From Butyrivibrio sp. INlla18 (GTDB lineage Bacteria > Bacillota > Clostridia > Lachnospirales > Lachnospiraceae): 64,000 nucleotides of DNA. This document shows, in pieces, positions 27,115 through 36,183 of this stretch. The stretch spans positions 1-64,000 of the forward strand of contig NZ_FMXK01000004.1 in assembly GCF_900103635.1 (NCBI RefSeq), given 5' to 3'. Position 1 is the first letter of the stretch. The number at the start of each line of letters is the position of its first letter. A model generated the notes under the pieces. That model was not told the origin of the DNA and made no database searches. It was given only the letters and a program-made list of their open reading frames with translations. The translations under genes and the position numbers were made by a program.

Positions 27115-28860
27115 TCAATCATTGTATTCGCAGCAATTAATACTTAGACCGGCATCTCCACATAAACAGGTAATTCTACACTTATCACCTATATACGTGT
27201 CAGCCATAGAAAGAACAGCATCGATTTCATCAGTATTTGGATCCTCTAGTAAAAGCAATTGATCATTTTGCTTGATAGCTTCCAAAAAAGCTATGTAATC
27301 ATTTTCTATATTCAATTTGCTCCTTTTGAGGAATTCCAATAGTCCTTTGGAGGCAAAAACAAAAATTCTGGTATTTTCTTTATCGTAATCGTTAATCAAT
27401 TTCGTCAGTTTATCAATCTCTCGGTAAGAATTATTTAAAAGACCTGTAGCAGATATTCCTATAATTACAGTTTCGGTCTTCTCCTTTGCATCTACAGAAA
27501 AAAATTCTGCTATTTTATCAGGTATTTCTCTGTGCATTACCTTAAATACTGTCCTCTTGATAAGCTTTATACTTTCACTAAAACCATCAAAATATTTAGT
27601 AATTTGTTTTTCATCTTGTAGAAATTCTTCTGAATCAAGTTCTGTATATAATTTGTAAATGTCTCTGCAGTACTTATCTAAATACTTTGTAAGCTCAGAC
27701 TTTTCATCAATATATTTCTCAACATATTTTTCTATTTCAAACGTAAAATCCTGTATTTGGCCTAACAAACTCTTGGCAATCGCAATATTTTGCTCTTGAA
27801 TTTTGATCATAGTCTCGCTAAATGCTTCTTGAAGTGTATTAACAGAATCTACAACCTTTTTCTTTTCTTCTGAATATAAATATAATTCGCCAATATCCCC
27901 CCCTACCAAAACGTTTACTTCATCTCTAAAGAAGGGATATTCATGTCCCGCCGCTCCTCTTACGGGCATCATATAATCTTCACCAAATATATTACTTAGT
28001 ACTTCTTTATATTCTTCAGGCACAGTTATGGTAGTCATTTCAAATGGTAATTCGCATGTTTTTTTATAACAATGCTTGGGTCTGCATTTCCAAATACCAA
28101 GCGGAAGTTTGGGGCAGTATTCTACTCCAGCAGCATCCTCTTCCCTGCAGCTTTGAGCAATATTATCAACTATTAAGCATAATTGGTTTCTTAGAGGCTC
28201 TTTTTCATTTAAATCACAAGTCATATTCCTTTTGACTAGTATCTTTTTTAACATCTGAATATTTTCATACAGTTCATGACACCTATAATTATCTGTAATA
28301 TCTTTAATTGTTATCAGGCTACCACCAAATTGCTCATTTTCTATATCCACAAGATCATATACACACTTATAAGCAAGACAATACAATTCACCATAAAATT
28401 GCATAGCTTCTGCATCACTTGGATAATAGTCCAAAGGAAAAACATCTACTGAGCATATAAATGGACAACCATGATATTTCTCCATTCTGTCAAAATCCCA
28501 TTCAAGAATATCCGCTCTTTGCGTAACAACTGCATGAAAGTTATAAAAAGTATCTGAACTGTATATGCTTCTGACACACAAATCTTTATCCATTTCATCA
28601 CAGTGCGCTAAAAAGCGATTATAGTCATCTCTTAACATTGCTATATCTATATCATCATCCCAAGGAATAATCCCATTATGCCTTGCTGCACCCAAAAGTG
28701 TTCCTACTTCTGCAAAATATGTAATATCATACTTGTTACAAAGATTTCTAACTTTATCAAATATCTCAAGTTGAGAGCCCCAGGTTCTTTTCATTGTTTC
28801 ACTGACGAGAAAGCCTTCTCTCACTTCATCTTTAAAATAATTATCTGGAAAATTTAACAT
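27115..28860 (-). CDS. LicD-family phosphotransferase with long C-terminal extension
   Basis: A LicD domain occupies the first 280 residues: YFAEVGTLLGAARHNGIIPWDDDIDIAMLRDDY, HGCPFICSVDVFPLDYYP and AAGHEYPFF. A long helical region of Glu/Lys-rich sequence (about 330-440, likely coiled coil) follows. The last 110 residues end in SMADTYIGDKCRITCLC, which resembles the final segment of the protein at 29910-30902 (ADKYIGDSCAVAVLF) but lacks the WRPH part, so it looks like a partial, probably inactive glycerophosphotransferase-like remnant. It is divergent from the plus-strand LicD gene that starts 105 bp away. Confidence 0.82.
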   Translation of the reverse strand: MLNFPDNYFKDEVREGFLVSETMKRTWGSQLEIFDKVRNLCNKYDITYFAEVGTLLGAARHNGIIPWDDDIDIAMLRDDYNRFLAHCDEMDKDLCVRSIYSSDTFYNFHAVVTQRADILEWDFDRMEKYHGCPFICSVDVFPLDYYPSDAEAMQFYGELYCLAYKCVYDLVDIENEQFGGSLITIKDITDNYRCHELYENIQMLKKILVKRNMTCDLNEKEPLRNQLCLIVDNIAQSCREEDAAGVEYCPKLPLGIWKCRPKHCYKKTCELPFEMTTITVPEEYKEVLSNIFGEDYMMPVRGAAGHEYPFFRDEVNVLVGGDIGELYLYSEEKKKVVDSVNTLQEAFSETMIKIQEQNIAIAKSLLGQIQDFTFEIEKYVEKYIDEKSELTKYLDKYCRDIYKLYTELDSEEFLQDEKQITKYFDGFSESIKLIKRTVFKVMHREIPDKIAEFFSVDAKEKTETVIIGISATGLLNNSYREIDKLTKLINDYDKENTRIFVFASKGLLEFLKRSKLNIENDYIAFLEAIKQNDQLLLLEDPNTDEIDAVLSMADTYIGDKCRITCLCGDAGLSINCCEYND

Positions 28861-28900
28861 ATTTGCCCTTTATGCAGATTTTTTAGAATATTTTTCTTTT

Positions 28901-28930
28901 TTGCATTAACCACGGTACTTTTGATAAAAT
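28901..28930 (+). promoter_or_regulatory. Putative promoter of the plus-strand LicD gene
   Basis: TTGCAT (28901-28906) and TAAAAT (28925-28930) are 18 bp apart, about 35 bp upstream of the LicD start at 28966 in a 105-bp divergent intergenic region. Assigned by consensus only. Confidence 0.45.
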
Positions 28931-28965
28931 TATACCATACATTAGGCATAATTCAGGAGATTATG

Positions 28966-29907
28966 ATGCTTGAAATATCAGAAGATTTTTTCAAAGAAGA
29001 ATATCGTGACGGATTTTATATTCCCAGCTCAATGAAAAAGACATGGGCAATCCAACTTGGCGTACTAAGTGAAATACTAGATTTGGCCCGCAAATATGAT
29101 ATTCCAATTTGGATGGACTGTGGCTCATTGTTGGGAACAATCAGGCATAAAGGTTACATTCCATGGGATGATGACATCGATCTGTGTCTCATAAGAGATG
29201 ATTACATGAAATTTCTCCAAATATTGAAGGAAGAACTTCCTGCCAATCGCAAAGTGTACAGCTTTTATACCACAAATGATTATCACCTCCCGAAAGCATT
29301 TGTCTGCAACAGAGAAAACATTGACATAGGCATCAGCTCCAAAGAAGAAGCTATAACTCAAAGTATGTTCAACTGCCCTTACTGTTTAGGTGTTGATCTT
29401 TTTCCTCTTGATTACATTCCAACAGATCAAGCGTACTGGGAACAGCTGAGTAAGTTATACATAATTGCCTATAACATTGGGATTGACTATGATTCTTATT
29501 TACAATCAGGCGAACTTGATTCATTTTTGAACATGCTAAAAAGTACTCTGAATCTTTCATCATTTGGTGACAACAGCCGAAGTACTGTTTGGAAAATAGC
29601 CGAAGCAATTTCTACAATGACCAAAAAGGATGAAGCTTCCTGGATTACCTGGTATCCTGAATATGCTATGGGCGGATCCAAAAGGCGCCGTAGCATCTCT
29701 GCCTACTCTGGAACAGTAATAATGGATTTTGAAATGATAAAAGTCCCTGTTCCTATTGGTTATGAGGAGGTCATTCGCGTTCTTTTTGGCGAAGACTACA
29801 TGACACCCATTAGAGGAACCGCTGGTCATAACTATCCTCTATATAAAAATCAGGAAATGAAAATTCTATATTATAATAGAATAGGCCAGACAGGAGATAT
29901 CTTTTAA
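28966..29907 (+). CDS. LicD-family phosphotransferase
   Basis: A short LicD protein consisting of the catalytic domain alone: IPIWMDCGSLLGTIRHKGYIPWDDDIDLCLIRDD near the N-terminus, CPYCLGVDLFPLDYIP and GTAGHNYPLY at the end. The N-terminal FFKEEYRDGFYIPSSMKKTW is shared with the two minus-strand LicD genes, so all three are recent paralogues. Start at 28966 has AGGAG six bases upstream; an adjacent ATG at 28963 would be too close. The next gene starts two bases after the stop and encodes the partner domain that is fused to LicD in 25386-27092. Confidence 0.87.
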   Translation: MLEISEDFFKEEYRDGFYIPSSMKKTWAIQLGVLSEILDLARKYDIPIWMDCGSLLGTIRHKGYIPWDDDIDLCLIRDDYMKFLQILKEELPANRKVYSFYTTNDYHLPKAFVCNRENIDIGISSKEEAITQSMFNCPYCLGVDLFPLDYIPTDQAYWEQLSKLYIIAYNIGIDYDSYLQSGELDSFLNMLKSTLNLSSFGDNSRSTVWKIAEAISTMTKKDEASWITWYPEYAMGGSKRRRSISAYSGTVIMDFEMIKVPVPIGYEEVIRVLFGEDYMTPIRGTAGHNYPLYKNQEMKILYYNRIGQTGDIF

Positions 29908-29909
29908 AT

Positions 29910-30902
29910 ATGAAAAAAATAGTTTTTTGTCCTTTATCCCCTAATATGTGGGAAGGTTTTCAAACTTTATATGAAGATATAATATCAGACCCAGATAATA
30001 AAGTTTGGGTAATTCCTGTGCCAACATATCGGCGTGACTCGGACAATAACTTAAGCGACTGTGAATACAGTCTTGAAGGCTATCCTGCCAATGTCAAAAT
30101 CACAGAAGTAAATAATTTCAGCTTTGAAACTGAACAACCTGACATAATATATGTTCAAAACATCAGCGACACTGAAACTCTTGGTTTCACAATGCATCCT
30201 TTTTTCCATACTACAAATCTCAAAAGATTTACCAAAAATCTCACTTATATTCCATATTCATGCATGAAAGAACCCGGATGTTCCAATCACGAATACCTGG
30301 AAAGTATTAGATTTATGCTGGTTCCTTCAGGCTTTTATAATATCGACCATGCAATCGTACAATCAGAAAATATGAAAAGTACTCTCATGCATCTCTTAGC
30401 AGGTCAGAGCAAAGCTTTATTCGATGAATGGAACAGTAAAATAACCTGGCAAAGTTATCCAAGGATTGAGATTCTGAAAAGATATAACAAGAAAACTGTC
30501 CCACATCCAAAGGAATGGGACAGCTTTCTTGTACACAAAACGACAATACATTTGCTCTGTACATCAGTGCTCGATGTTCTCGAAAATAATCGTAATCTAT
30601 TTGTGAAACTCAAAGTCACAATGAAAAAATATATCGATATTAAAGATCAGGTACTTCTAATTTGGCGCCCTCATAGAGAAATGATGACTATTCTAAAAAT
30701 AATGCGTCCTGAATTAGTCGATGAATATGAGGAAATCCTTAATTACTATAAATCTAACAATATAGGAATTTTGGATGAGTCTGTTACCCCAACTGCAGCC
30801 ATTACCTTTGCAGATAAATACATCGGTGATTCATGCGCTGTAGCTGTATTATTCAAGAGCACAGGAAAAGAAATGGATTTCACATTGTTTGGTGATACAT
30901 AA
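29910..30902 (+). CDS. CDP-glycerol glycerophosphotransferase-like protein
   Basis: A 330-aa protein opening KKIVFCPLSPNMWEGFQTLYED and VWVIPVPTYRRDSDNN; the second half contains VLLIWRPHREMMTILKIMRPEL and FADKYIGDSCAVAVLF. These correspond to the WRPH and DxYxGD(S)S segments of a Lachnospiraceae group of glycerophosphotransferase-like GT-B proteins. It is the complete, stand-alone form of the segment found as partial fusions at the C-termini of the two minus-strand LicD proteins. A LicD-partner role in transferring or presenting a phosphorylated group is inferred from that fusion pattern. Confidence 0.7.
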   Translation: MKKIVFCPLSPNMWEGFQTLYEDIISDPDNKVWVIPVPTYRRDSDNNLSDCEYSLEGYPANVKITEVNNFSFETEQPDIIYVQNISDTETLGFTMHPFFHTTNLKRFTKNLTYIPYSCMKEPGCSNHEYLESIRFMLVPSGFYNIDHAIVQSENMKSTLMHLLAGQSKALFDEWNSKITWQSYPRIEILKRYNKKTVPHPKEWDSFLVHKTTIHLLCTSVLDVLENNRNLFVKLKVTMKKYIDIKDQVLLIWRPHREMMTILKIMRPELVDEYEEILNYYKSNNIGILDESVTPTAAITFADKYIGDSCAVAVLFKSTGKEMDFTLFGDT

Positions 30903-30905
30903 TTG

Positions 30906-31910
30906 TCAGTTACGTCTATCACATTCTTTCATGATCTCTATATCTAGCTTAGAAATATTATTCTTAACATATAAATTATTTTCATATGGAATTATTATTA
31001 CCTTATCTTTTAGTTTGGACAATTTATTTAACATTTTTGTTTCTTTTTCACCCGCGTAGTCAAAATATTTTTTTACCTTGGTCTCATCAGAGCCAATCTG
31101 TGCAATCCGGTCATACAAGCAACGATTAATCCCATAAGAGTACACTTTAGTCAATATATACTCTATCGCTTCCTGACATCCCTCATACGCCTCCATATCG
31201 TGGCACTTATCGTATACGCCCTCCAATGCTCTATATACCGCATCATAATATTTATCAAGATCACTCATCTTAGTGTTTGATCCCGCCGTATCGCAATAAT
31301 TATAAAACACCTCTTTAACTGACGCTATGGATTTTGCTTTCAAAAAGGTATATATAAAAATCTCCAAATCTTCCAATGCCGCCATATTTTGCTGCATTCT
31401 AACAGGAGGGTCATTTAATATCTCGTTTTTAAAAATCTTAGTTACCAAATAACCATTTGCTGCAATAAGTCTGCTCCTCTTATTATCATCAAGTTCTCCT
31501 TCAAGGTCATCAGATACTGTTAAAAGAGCTTTATCTGTTGCTTCACTATAAAAACCAGAATCCACGATATCTGCACCAGTTTCTTTTGCTCTGTTATATA
31601 ACTTCTCATACATAGTAGGTGCTACATAATCGTCAGCGTCCGCCATCCCGATATATTCACCAGTTGCTGCATCGAGCCCAATACTTCGAGCCCCTCCACA
31701 ACCTGTATTAATATCAGAATTAATAATCACGACCTTATCTGGAAACTGTGCTTCACATCTCTTCATTATTTCCCAGGTATCATCAGTTGAAGCATCGTTT
31801 ACCACAATAATTTCTATATCCTCAAGTGTTTGATTAACCAAACTTCCCAGACATCTCGCCAGAGTATTGTGAGCATTATAGGCAGGAATAACCACACTTA
31901 CTTTTTTCAT
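30906..31910 (-). CDS. GT2 glycosyltransferase
   Basis: GT2 enzyme with VSVVIPAYNAHNTLARCL, IIVVNDASTDDTW, INTGCGGARSIGLDAATGEYIGMADADDYV (DADD metal site). About 334 aa, of which the last 100 are helical and of unknown role; no Rossmann-like module is present. The start at 31910 (MKKVSVVI) is preferred with AAAGG just upstream; a GTG further out lies in the divergent promoter region. It converges with the plus-strand gene that ends three bases away. Confidence 0.85.
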   Translation of the reverse strand: MKKVSVVIPAYNAHNTLARCLGSLVNQTLEDIEIIVVNDASTDDTWEIMKRCEAQFPDKVVIINSDINTGCGGARSIGLDAATGEYIGMADADDYVAPTMYEKLYNRAKETGADIVDSGFYSEATDKALLTVSDDLEGELDDNKRSRLIAANGYLVTKIFKNEILNDPPVRMQQNMAALEDLEIFIYTFLKAKSIASVKEVFYNYCDTAGSNTKMSDLDKYYDAVYRALEGVYDKCHDMEAYEGCQEAIEYILTKVYSYGINRCLYDRIAQIGSDETKVKKYFDYAGEKETKMLNKLSKLKDKVIIIPYENNLYVKNNISKLDIEIMKECDRRN

Positions 31911-31935
31911 GTCCTTTACACCTTGCTTTCCGTAT

Positions 31936-31964
31936 TTCAAAAAAGTCACTATATATATTATACT
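31936..31964 (+). promoter_or_regulatory. Putative promoter of the CgeB-like gene
   Basis: TTCAAA (31936-31941) and TATACT (31959-31964) are 17 bp apart, 35 bp upstream of the ATG at 31999, in the gap between two divergent genes. Assigned by consensus only. Confidence 0.4.
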
Positions 31965-31998
31965 AGTATTTAGAAATGTTGATAATCAAGAGGTTTAT

Positions 31999-33177
31999 AT
32001 GAATATAATCTTTTACAGATACAAAAGTATATGTGAGCCGGATTTTATTGATGCCTTCTATTCCTTAGGTATAAATGTCATAGAAGACACTGATGGAATG
32101 GCTACAAGCCTCACATTAGATCAGAAAATAACAAATCTTGGAAATCTAATCGCCGACAAAAAGCCACTTTTTGTTTTCTCAATAAATTATTATCCATTTA
32201 TTTCTATGCTATGCGAAAAGCTACACGTATTCTATGTCGCAGAAACTGTCGATTGTCCTGTTTTTGAAATATTTAACACAACAATAAAAAACACTTTCAA
32301 CAGAATTTTCCTTTTTGACAAAGAACAATATAATCTTATTCATTCGCAGAATCCTGACTGTATTTTTCATTTACCTTTAGGAGCTGCATGCGACCGCGTA
32401 AGTACTTTATTAGGAACTACATCCGATTACAAATATGACATTTCATTTATTGGTTCCTTATACAATGAAAAAGATCCTCTTTCCAATGAGCCATCCATTT
32501 CCTGCAGTCTAAAATCTACAATTGAATCAATGATAGATAAGCAGCTTGATGACAGCGTATTTGGTTATGACGTTCTCAAAGCAACTTTAAATAACGAAAT
32601 AATCAACGAATTAAAGGAAATCGATAAAGCATTCTATCCTTCAAACATGAGTGTGTTTGATATTTCTGACTATGTTGCCTTGTGTAATTACCTGTGTCCA
32701 CATGCAACATATCAGGAAAGAGTAAAAATTTTAAATCTTATTGTAGCAAAACTGCCTTACACAAAACTTGATTTATTCACCAAAAGTAATTGTAATGAAT
32801 TATCCGACAATATAATTATCCATAATGGAGCTGATTCCTTAAAAGAAATGCCGTTTATCTTTAGGCAAAGTAAAGTCAACCTTAACATAACCACAAGATC
32901 AATTACTTCCGGTTTATCCCAACGTATTTGGGATGTATTAGCCTGCCAAGGCTTTCTTATTACTAACTATCAACCTGAAATTGATACATTTTTCAAAGAC
33001 GGTAAACATCTCGTCACCTACAAAAGTTATGATGAACTTATCGACAAGATAGGTTATTATCTTAGTCATGACAAAGAACGTGAAAAAATAGCAAAACAAG
33101 GCTTCGAGGAAGTATGTGCAAAAAGCAAGGTTACAAACAGAGTCATAGAAATGATCAGTACAATCGTAAATCAATAA
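31999..33177 (+). CDS. CgeB-like (DUF3880/Glyco_trans_1_2) glycosyltransferase
   Basis: Paralogue of the gene inside the flagellar cluster at 49435-50622. Shared blocks are NRIFLFDKEQYN, YDISFIGSLYNE, the highly similar FRQSKVNLNITTRSITSGLSQRIWDVLA and GFLITNYQPEIDTFF, and the terminal Glyco_trans_1_2 region. Family members are GT-B enzymes used for spore and flagellar glycosylation. The start at 31999 (MNIIFYRYK) has AGAGG six bases upstream. It is followed after 10 bp by another plus-strand glycan gene. Confidence 0.83.
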   Translation: MNIIFYRYKSICEPDFIDAFYSLGINVIEDTDGMATSLTLDQKITNLGNLIADKKPLFVFSINYYPFISMLCEKLHVFYVAETVDCPVFEIFNTTIKNTFNRIFLFDKEQYNLIHSQNPDCIFHLPLGAACDRVSTLLGTTSDYKYDISFIGSLYNEKDPLSNEPSISCSLKSTIESMIDKQLDDSVFGYDVLKATLNNEIINELKEIDKAFYPSNMSVFDISDYVALCNYLCPHATYQERVKILNLIVAKLPYTKLDLFTKSNCNELSDNIIIHNGADSLKEMPFIFRQSKVNLNITTRSITSGLSQRIWDVLACQGFLITNYQPEIDTFFKDGKHLVTYKSYDELIDKIGYYLSHDKEREKIAKQGFEEVCAKSKVTNRVIEMISTIVNQ

Positions 33178-33187
33178 AGGAATGCCT

Positions 33188-34132
33188 ATGAAAATTTATA
33201 TAGTTTCATCCAAAAACAGAATAAGTGGAGGTCCTGAGCTTGCCCACCAACTATGTAACGCCATATGCAGATTAACAGATATAGAAGCCTCTATGTGTTA
33301 TGTAAGTCTAGATTATCCATACGATATTGCTGTTCCCGCAGAGACTCCTAAGCCATATAAAGTCTACAAGACTAATGTTTGCATGGATTTAAATGCGATT
33401 GACCAATCTGAAAATGTAATTGTTTTTCCTGAAGGTCTCACCTACAGTATGCAGCATATACGAAATGCTAAGATAGTTATGTGGTGGATGAGTGTAGACA
33501 ACTACATCGAATCTACACATGAAGAGAACCTGGAGTTTATCAAAAAAAATGTTTTCCTTCATCTGTTCCAATCCTACTACTCAATGGATTATGTCTACAA
33601 AACTATACCTAATGCAAAAGGTCTATTCCTATCCGACTATATTAATCAGGAGCATGGAAAGTTTATATATCCTGCAGAATTTAGAGAAAATATTGCTCTT
33701 TATAATCCAGCAAAAGGATACGATGCCATCAAGCCTCTCATAGACAAAGCAGATTGGCTTAAATGGATTCCTCTTGTAAATCTGGATCTCCCCCACATGG
33801 TCCTCATGATGGAAGCAAGTAAAATCTATGTTGATTTTGGCAAACATCCAGGTAAAGACAGAATCCCCAGAGAAGCTGCTGCTGATGGTTGCTGCGTCAT
33901 TACGAATAAAAAAGGATCAGCAGCATATAGTAAAGATGTACCAATCCCCGAAAAATATAAATTTGAAAATCCCGCTCAACAGCTTAATGAAATCGAAACC
34001 CTTTTACATGATATATGTGACAACTTTGCTATGCATCAGAAGGCATTTGCTCCATATAGAGAATTCATCGCCGGTGAAAAAGAAAGATTCGATAGAGATA
34101 CTTTAGCATTTATAGAAATGCTTAAGTTTTAA
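33188..34132 (+). CDS. Probable GT-B-like glycosyltransferase (unclassified)
   Basis: A 314-aa protein opening MKIYIVSSKNRISGGPELAHQLCNAI, the N-terminal strand and helix of GT-B enzymes, with VMWWMSVDNYIE, GLFLSDYINQEH, and VYVDFGKHPGKDRIPREAAADGCCVI-type sequence near the end, where the PREAAADG segment resembles a donor-binding block. I cannot name a family. AAAGGA lies six bases before the ATG at 33188, whereas the ATG at 33182 touches the site, which decides the start. It is co-transcribed with the preceding gene. Confidence 0.65.
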   Translation: MKIYIVSSKNRISGGPELAHQLCNAICRLTDIEASMCYVSLDYPYDIAVPAETPKPYKVYKTNVCMDLNAIDQSENVIVFPEGLTYSMQHIRNAKIVMWWMSVDNYIESTHEENLEFIKKNVFLHLFQSYYSMDYVYKTIPNAKGLFLSDYINQEHGKFIYPAEFRENIALYNPAKGYDAIKPLIDKADWLKWIPLVNLDLPHMVLMMEASKIYVDFGKHPGKDRIPREAAADGCCVITNKKGSAAYSKDVPIPEKYKFENPAQQLNEIETLLHDICDNFAMHQKAFAPYREFIAGEKERFDRDTLAFIEMLKF

Positions 34133-34135
34133 TTT

Positions 34136-34714
34136 CTACGTGTATTTTTTAATAAGTGCCTCTGCCATTTCGCGACATTCCAAATTATATTGAAAATTAG
34201 AGCATCTGGAAGTCATAGGTTCAATTGAGGCTTCCAGTTCTTTTTTATCATTTGAATTAAAATATCGTCCTTAACGCTTTCCAGTAATTTTTCAAATGCC
34301 TTTATCACATTTCTAGAATCAATATCATATGAAAGTTGTTTACAATTATTGACTCTATAGCCCAATCCTTCAATTCCCAGTTCCTTAATACTAAATGTTC
34401 TATCTGTAACCCCTTTTTTCTTTTTTGCATAGATAAAACTCTTATTATTGTTTACAATATCAAGCATCATGAAATTAGCGATACACACCTCCCCCCGATT
34501 TTTCCAGGGTTTGCGACATGTCCAATAAAAGACTGTCCCCAAAAATGTCATCTGAATCAAGAAAAATAATATACTTTCCGGTCGCCTGTTTCATACCAAT
34601 GTTACGACATTTAGCTGGTCCCTGATGCTGATACTGACGCCTAAGTATAAACCTTGAGTCAAAATGTTCAAATGTTTCCTCAATTTGTTTCGTGAGTTCG
34701 TCTGAAGAATTATC
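34136..34714 (-). pseudogene. 5'-truncated, frameshifted GT2 glycosyltransferase
   Basis: Conceptual translation on the minus strand gives a GT2 fragment: DNSSDELTKQIEETF, then HQGPAKCRNIGMKQATG and YIIFLDSDDIFGDSLLLDM. The reading frame breaks at a run of six G (34491-34496, minus strand) and continues in another frame with GEVCIANFMMLDIV. A second break near 34216-34222 is followed by a C-terminal segment ending ECREMAEALIKKYT before the stop at 34136-34138. The first GT2 strand (IIPxYN) is missing: the upstream sequence is occupied by the end of the P-loop gene at 34721. So the 5' end was lost, probably when the P-loop/DUF4869 pair arrived, and the rest decayed. Confidence 0.75.
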
Positions 34715-34720
34715 TTAAAT

Positions 34721-35698
34721 TCATAACTGTTCTCTTATCTTTTCAGGAATTACAGACAAAATCTTCTCTTTATTCTTACCGCTGAAGTAATATGGCTTAA
34801 GTGCATCTTTGCTATATGATTTGATCAGATCAGAAGCTGTACAATTTCTTAATGTTGACGTAAAGTAGCGTTCCCAACTAAAGTACTCTTTACTTTCTAT
34901 ATATTCTTCTGGCTTGCTTAGTACATCTTCAATATTGTCAAAATTAACTACTCCAGCTTTTAAAACCATCCATTCAAATGATTCCGGCAAATAAATAGCA
35001 AAGTCACTTTGCTTTCTATATGACACAAGCTCACCAACATATGCCCCAAAAGCAGCTCCATCTGCTATAACTGTTATTTCATTTGAGGCATTCGCGTACT
35101 CCATAACTTTCTTTATAATGTTCGAATTACCCTCTGCACTAATACAATTAATTCCATCTAAGGAATGTGTATAAAATTGGTAACCTGCTCTTTTATCTTC
35201 AACTACTAGTATTTTACAACCCTTTTTTTCATCAGGATCAACTTCTTGGAAATACAGCGGATAGAATTCATGATATATTTTTTCAGGATAGTGATATTTA
35301 CCTGAAGTACGTATTCCATAAATTTCGCTAACGCTATATGGTAAATAATATAGTGGTTTTCTAGTTATTAGAACATAATAATTTGATGTATTCTGTATAG
35401 TTTTCGCAAATTCCTTTGTAAAAATAAATGAATTGCCCTCATCTATAATAATGATAGTATCTTGATATGCCTCAAATTCTTGTTTCCAAAAATCACCACC
35501 ATTATATGTAACACAAGGCACATCTGATTGGAGCCTTATCCCTGCTGCTTCACCATATCTTGAATTATCACTGACTAATGAAGCTAGAGTAGTTTTCCCA
35601 GTGGCACTATCTCCTTGAATAATGGTTATATTCCTTTTTATATCAAACTCATATTTTACTTTATTTGTTTCTAGTAATACATGATGTTTACCCTTCAT
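34721..35698 (-). CDS. P-loop ATPase with possible TOPRIM-like C-terminal region; partner of DUF4869
   Basis: I do not recognise a named family. The N-terminal half has a Walker A motif GDSATGKTT at 29-37 and a Walker B-like TIIIIDEGNSF at 81-91, so nucleotide binding is likely. The second half has CKILVVEDKRAGYQFY at 161-176 and ITVIADGAAFGAY at 208-220, an E...DxD-like arrangement reminiscent of TOPRIM nuclease domains, but the match is visual only. ATG at 35698 has AAGGAG six bases upstream and overlaps the DUF4869 stop by 11 bp, indicating coupled expression. It is not a sugar enzyme although it sits in a glycan island. Confidence 0.65.
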   Translation of the reverse strand: MKGKHHVLLETNKVKYEFDIKRNITIIQGDSATGKTTLASLVSDNSRYGEAAGIRLQSDVPCVTYNGGDFWKQEFEAYQDTIIIIDEGNSFIFTKEFAKTIQNTSNYYVLITRKPLYYLPYSVSEIYGIRTSGKYHYPEKIYHEFYPLYFQEVDPDEKKGCKILVVEDKRAGYQFYTHSLDGINCISAEGNSNIIKKVMEYANASNEITVIADGAAFGAYVGELVSYRKQSDFAIYLPESFEWMVLKAGVVNFDNIEDVLSKPEEYIESKEYFSWERYFTSTLRNCTASDLIKSYSKDALKPYYFSGKNKEKILSVIPEKIREQL

Positions 35699-36149
35699 TG
35701 TCAACTCCTTCATGCAAAGCCTTTAAAGCAGCTACCACATAAGCTTTTTCAGTTGTGACGATTTCTCCAGTATTATCTATTTTTATTTCAAATGGTTCTA
35801 GTCCCTCAAATTCCATCAAATACTCCAATTTAATCAATACATCTTCCTTTTCCCCTATTTCTAAAAGCCATTTAGCACAATTATTACCACAACTAGTAGC
35901 GTCAAAAATCATTTGAGGATTCTTATATATTGAAATAAGTGTCTTTAATCCCCCTGATAAATCTTTTGGAGCAATTGGGCCTAATACTTCACTTACAATC
36001 AGCTCTCCACCTTTATAGTCTGACTTATCTATGTCTTTGATCATTTTTTGAACAAGCTGATTCTCAAACCACTCACTATCATAGCTATTATTAAACCACG
36101 CGGGGCCATAATATGCTTTCTTGTAATTACCAAAATATATGCTAAGCAT
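35688..36149 (-). CDS. DUF4869 domain protein
   Basis: A 153-aa protein resembling DUF4869: MLSIYFGNYKKAYYGPAWFNN at the start, KMIKDIDKSDYKGGELIVS, the segment VLGPIAPKDLSGGLKTLISIY, and a cysteine pair in DATSCGNNCAKWLLEIG. No function is established to my knowledge. It overlaps the downstream P-loop gene by 11 bp, so the two form a unit. GGAGG lies six bases before the ATG. Pairing with a nucleotide-binding protein and position beside a decayed gene suggest a small mobile module. Confidence 0.72.
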   Translation of the reverse strand: MLSIYFGNYKKAYYGPAWFNNSYDSEWFENQLVQKMIKDIDKSDYKGGELIVSEVLGPIAPKDLSGGLKTLISIYKNPQMIFDATSCGNNCAKWLLEIGEKEDVLIKLEYLMEFEGLEPFEIKIDNTGEIVTTEKAYVVAALKALHEGVDNEG

Positions 36150-36183
36150 TATAATCCTCCAGTTGCTTTTTCAATCATCATAA

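Noticed and set aside
27660-27900. Possible separate coiled-coil gene in the middle of the LicD protein
   Set aside because: The frame is continuous and no internal start with ribosome site was found; it is a linker.
31910-31949. GTG start 39 bases upstream of the chosen start of the GT2 gene
   Set aside because: No ribosome site and it overlaps the divergent promoter region; the first conserved GT2 strand starts right after the ATG at 31910.
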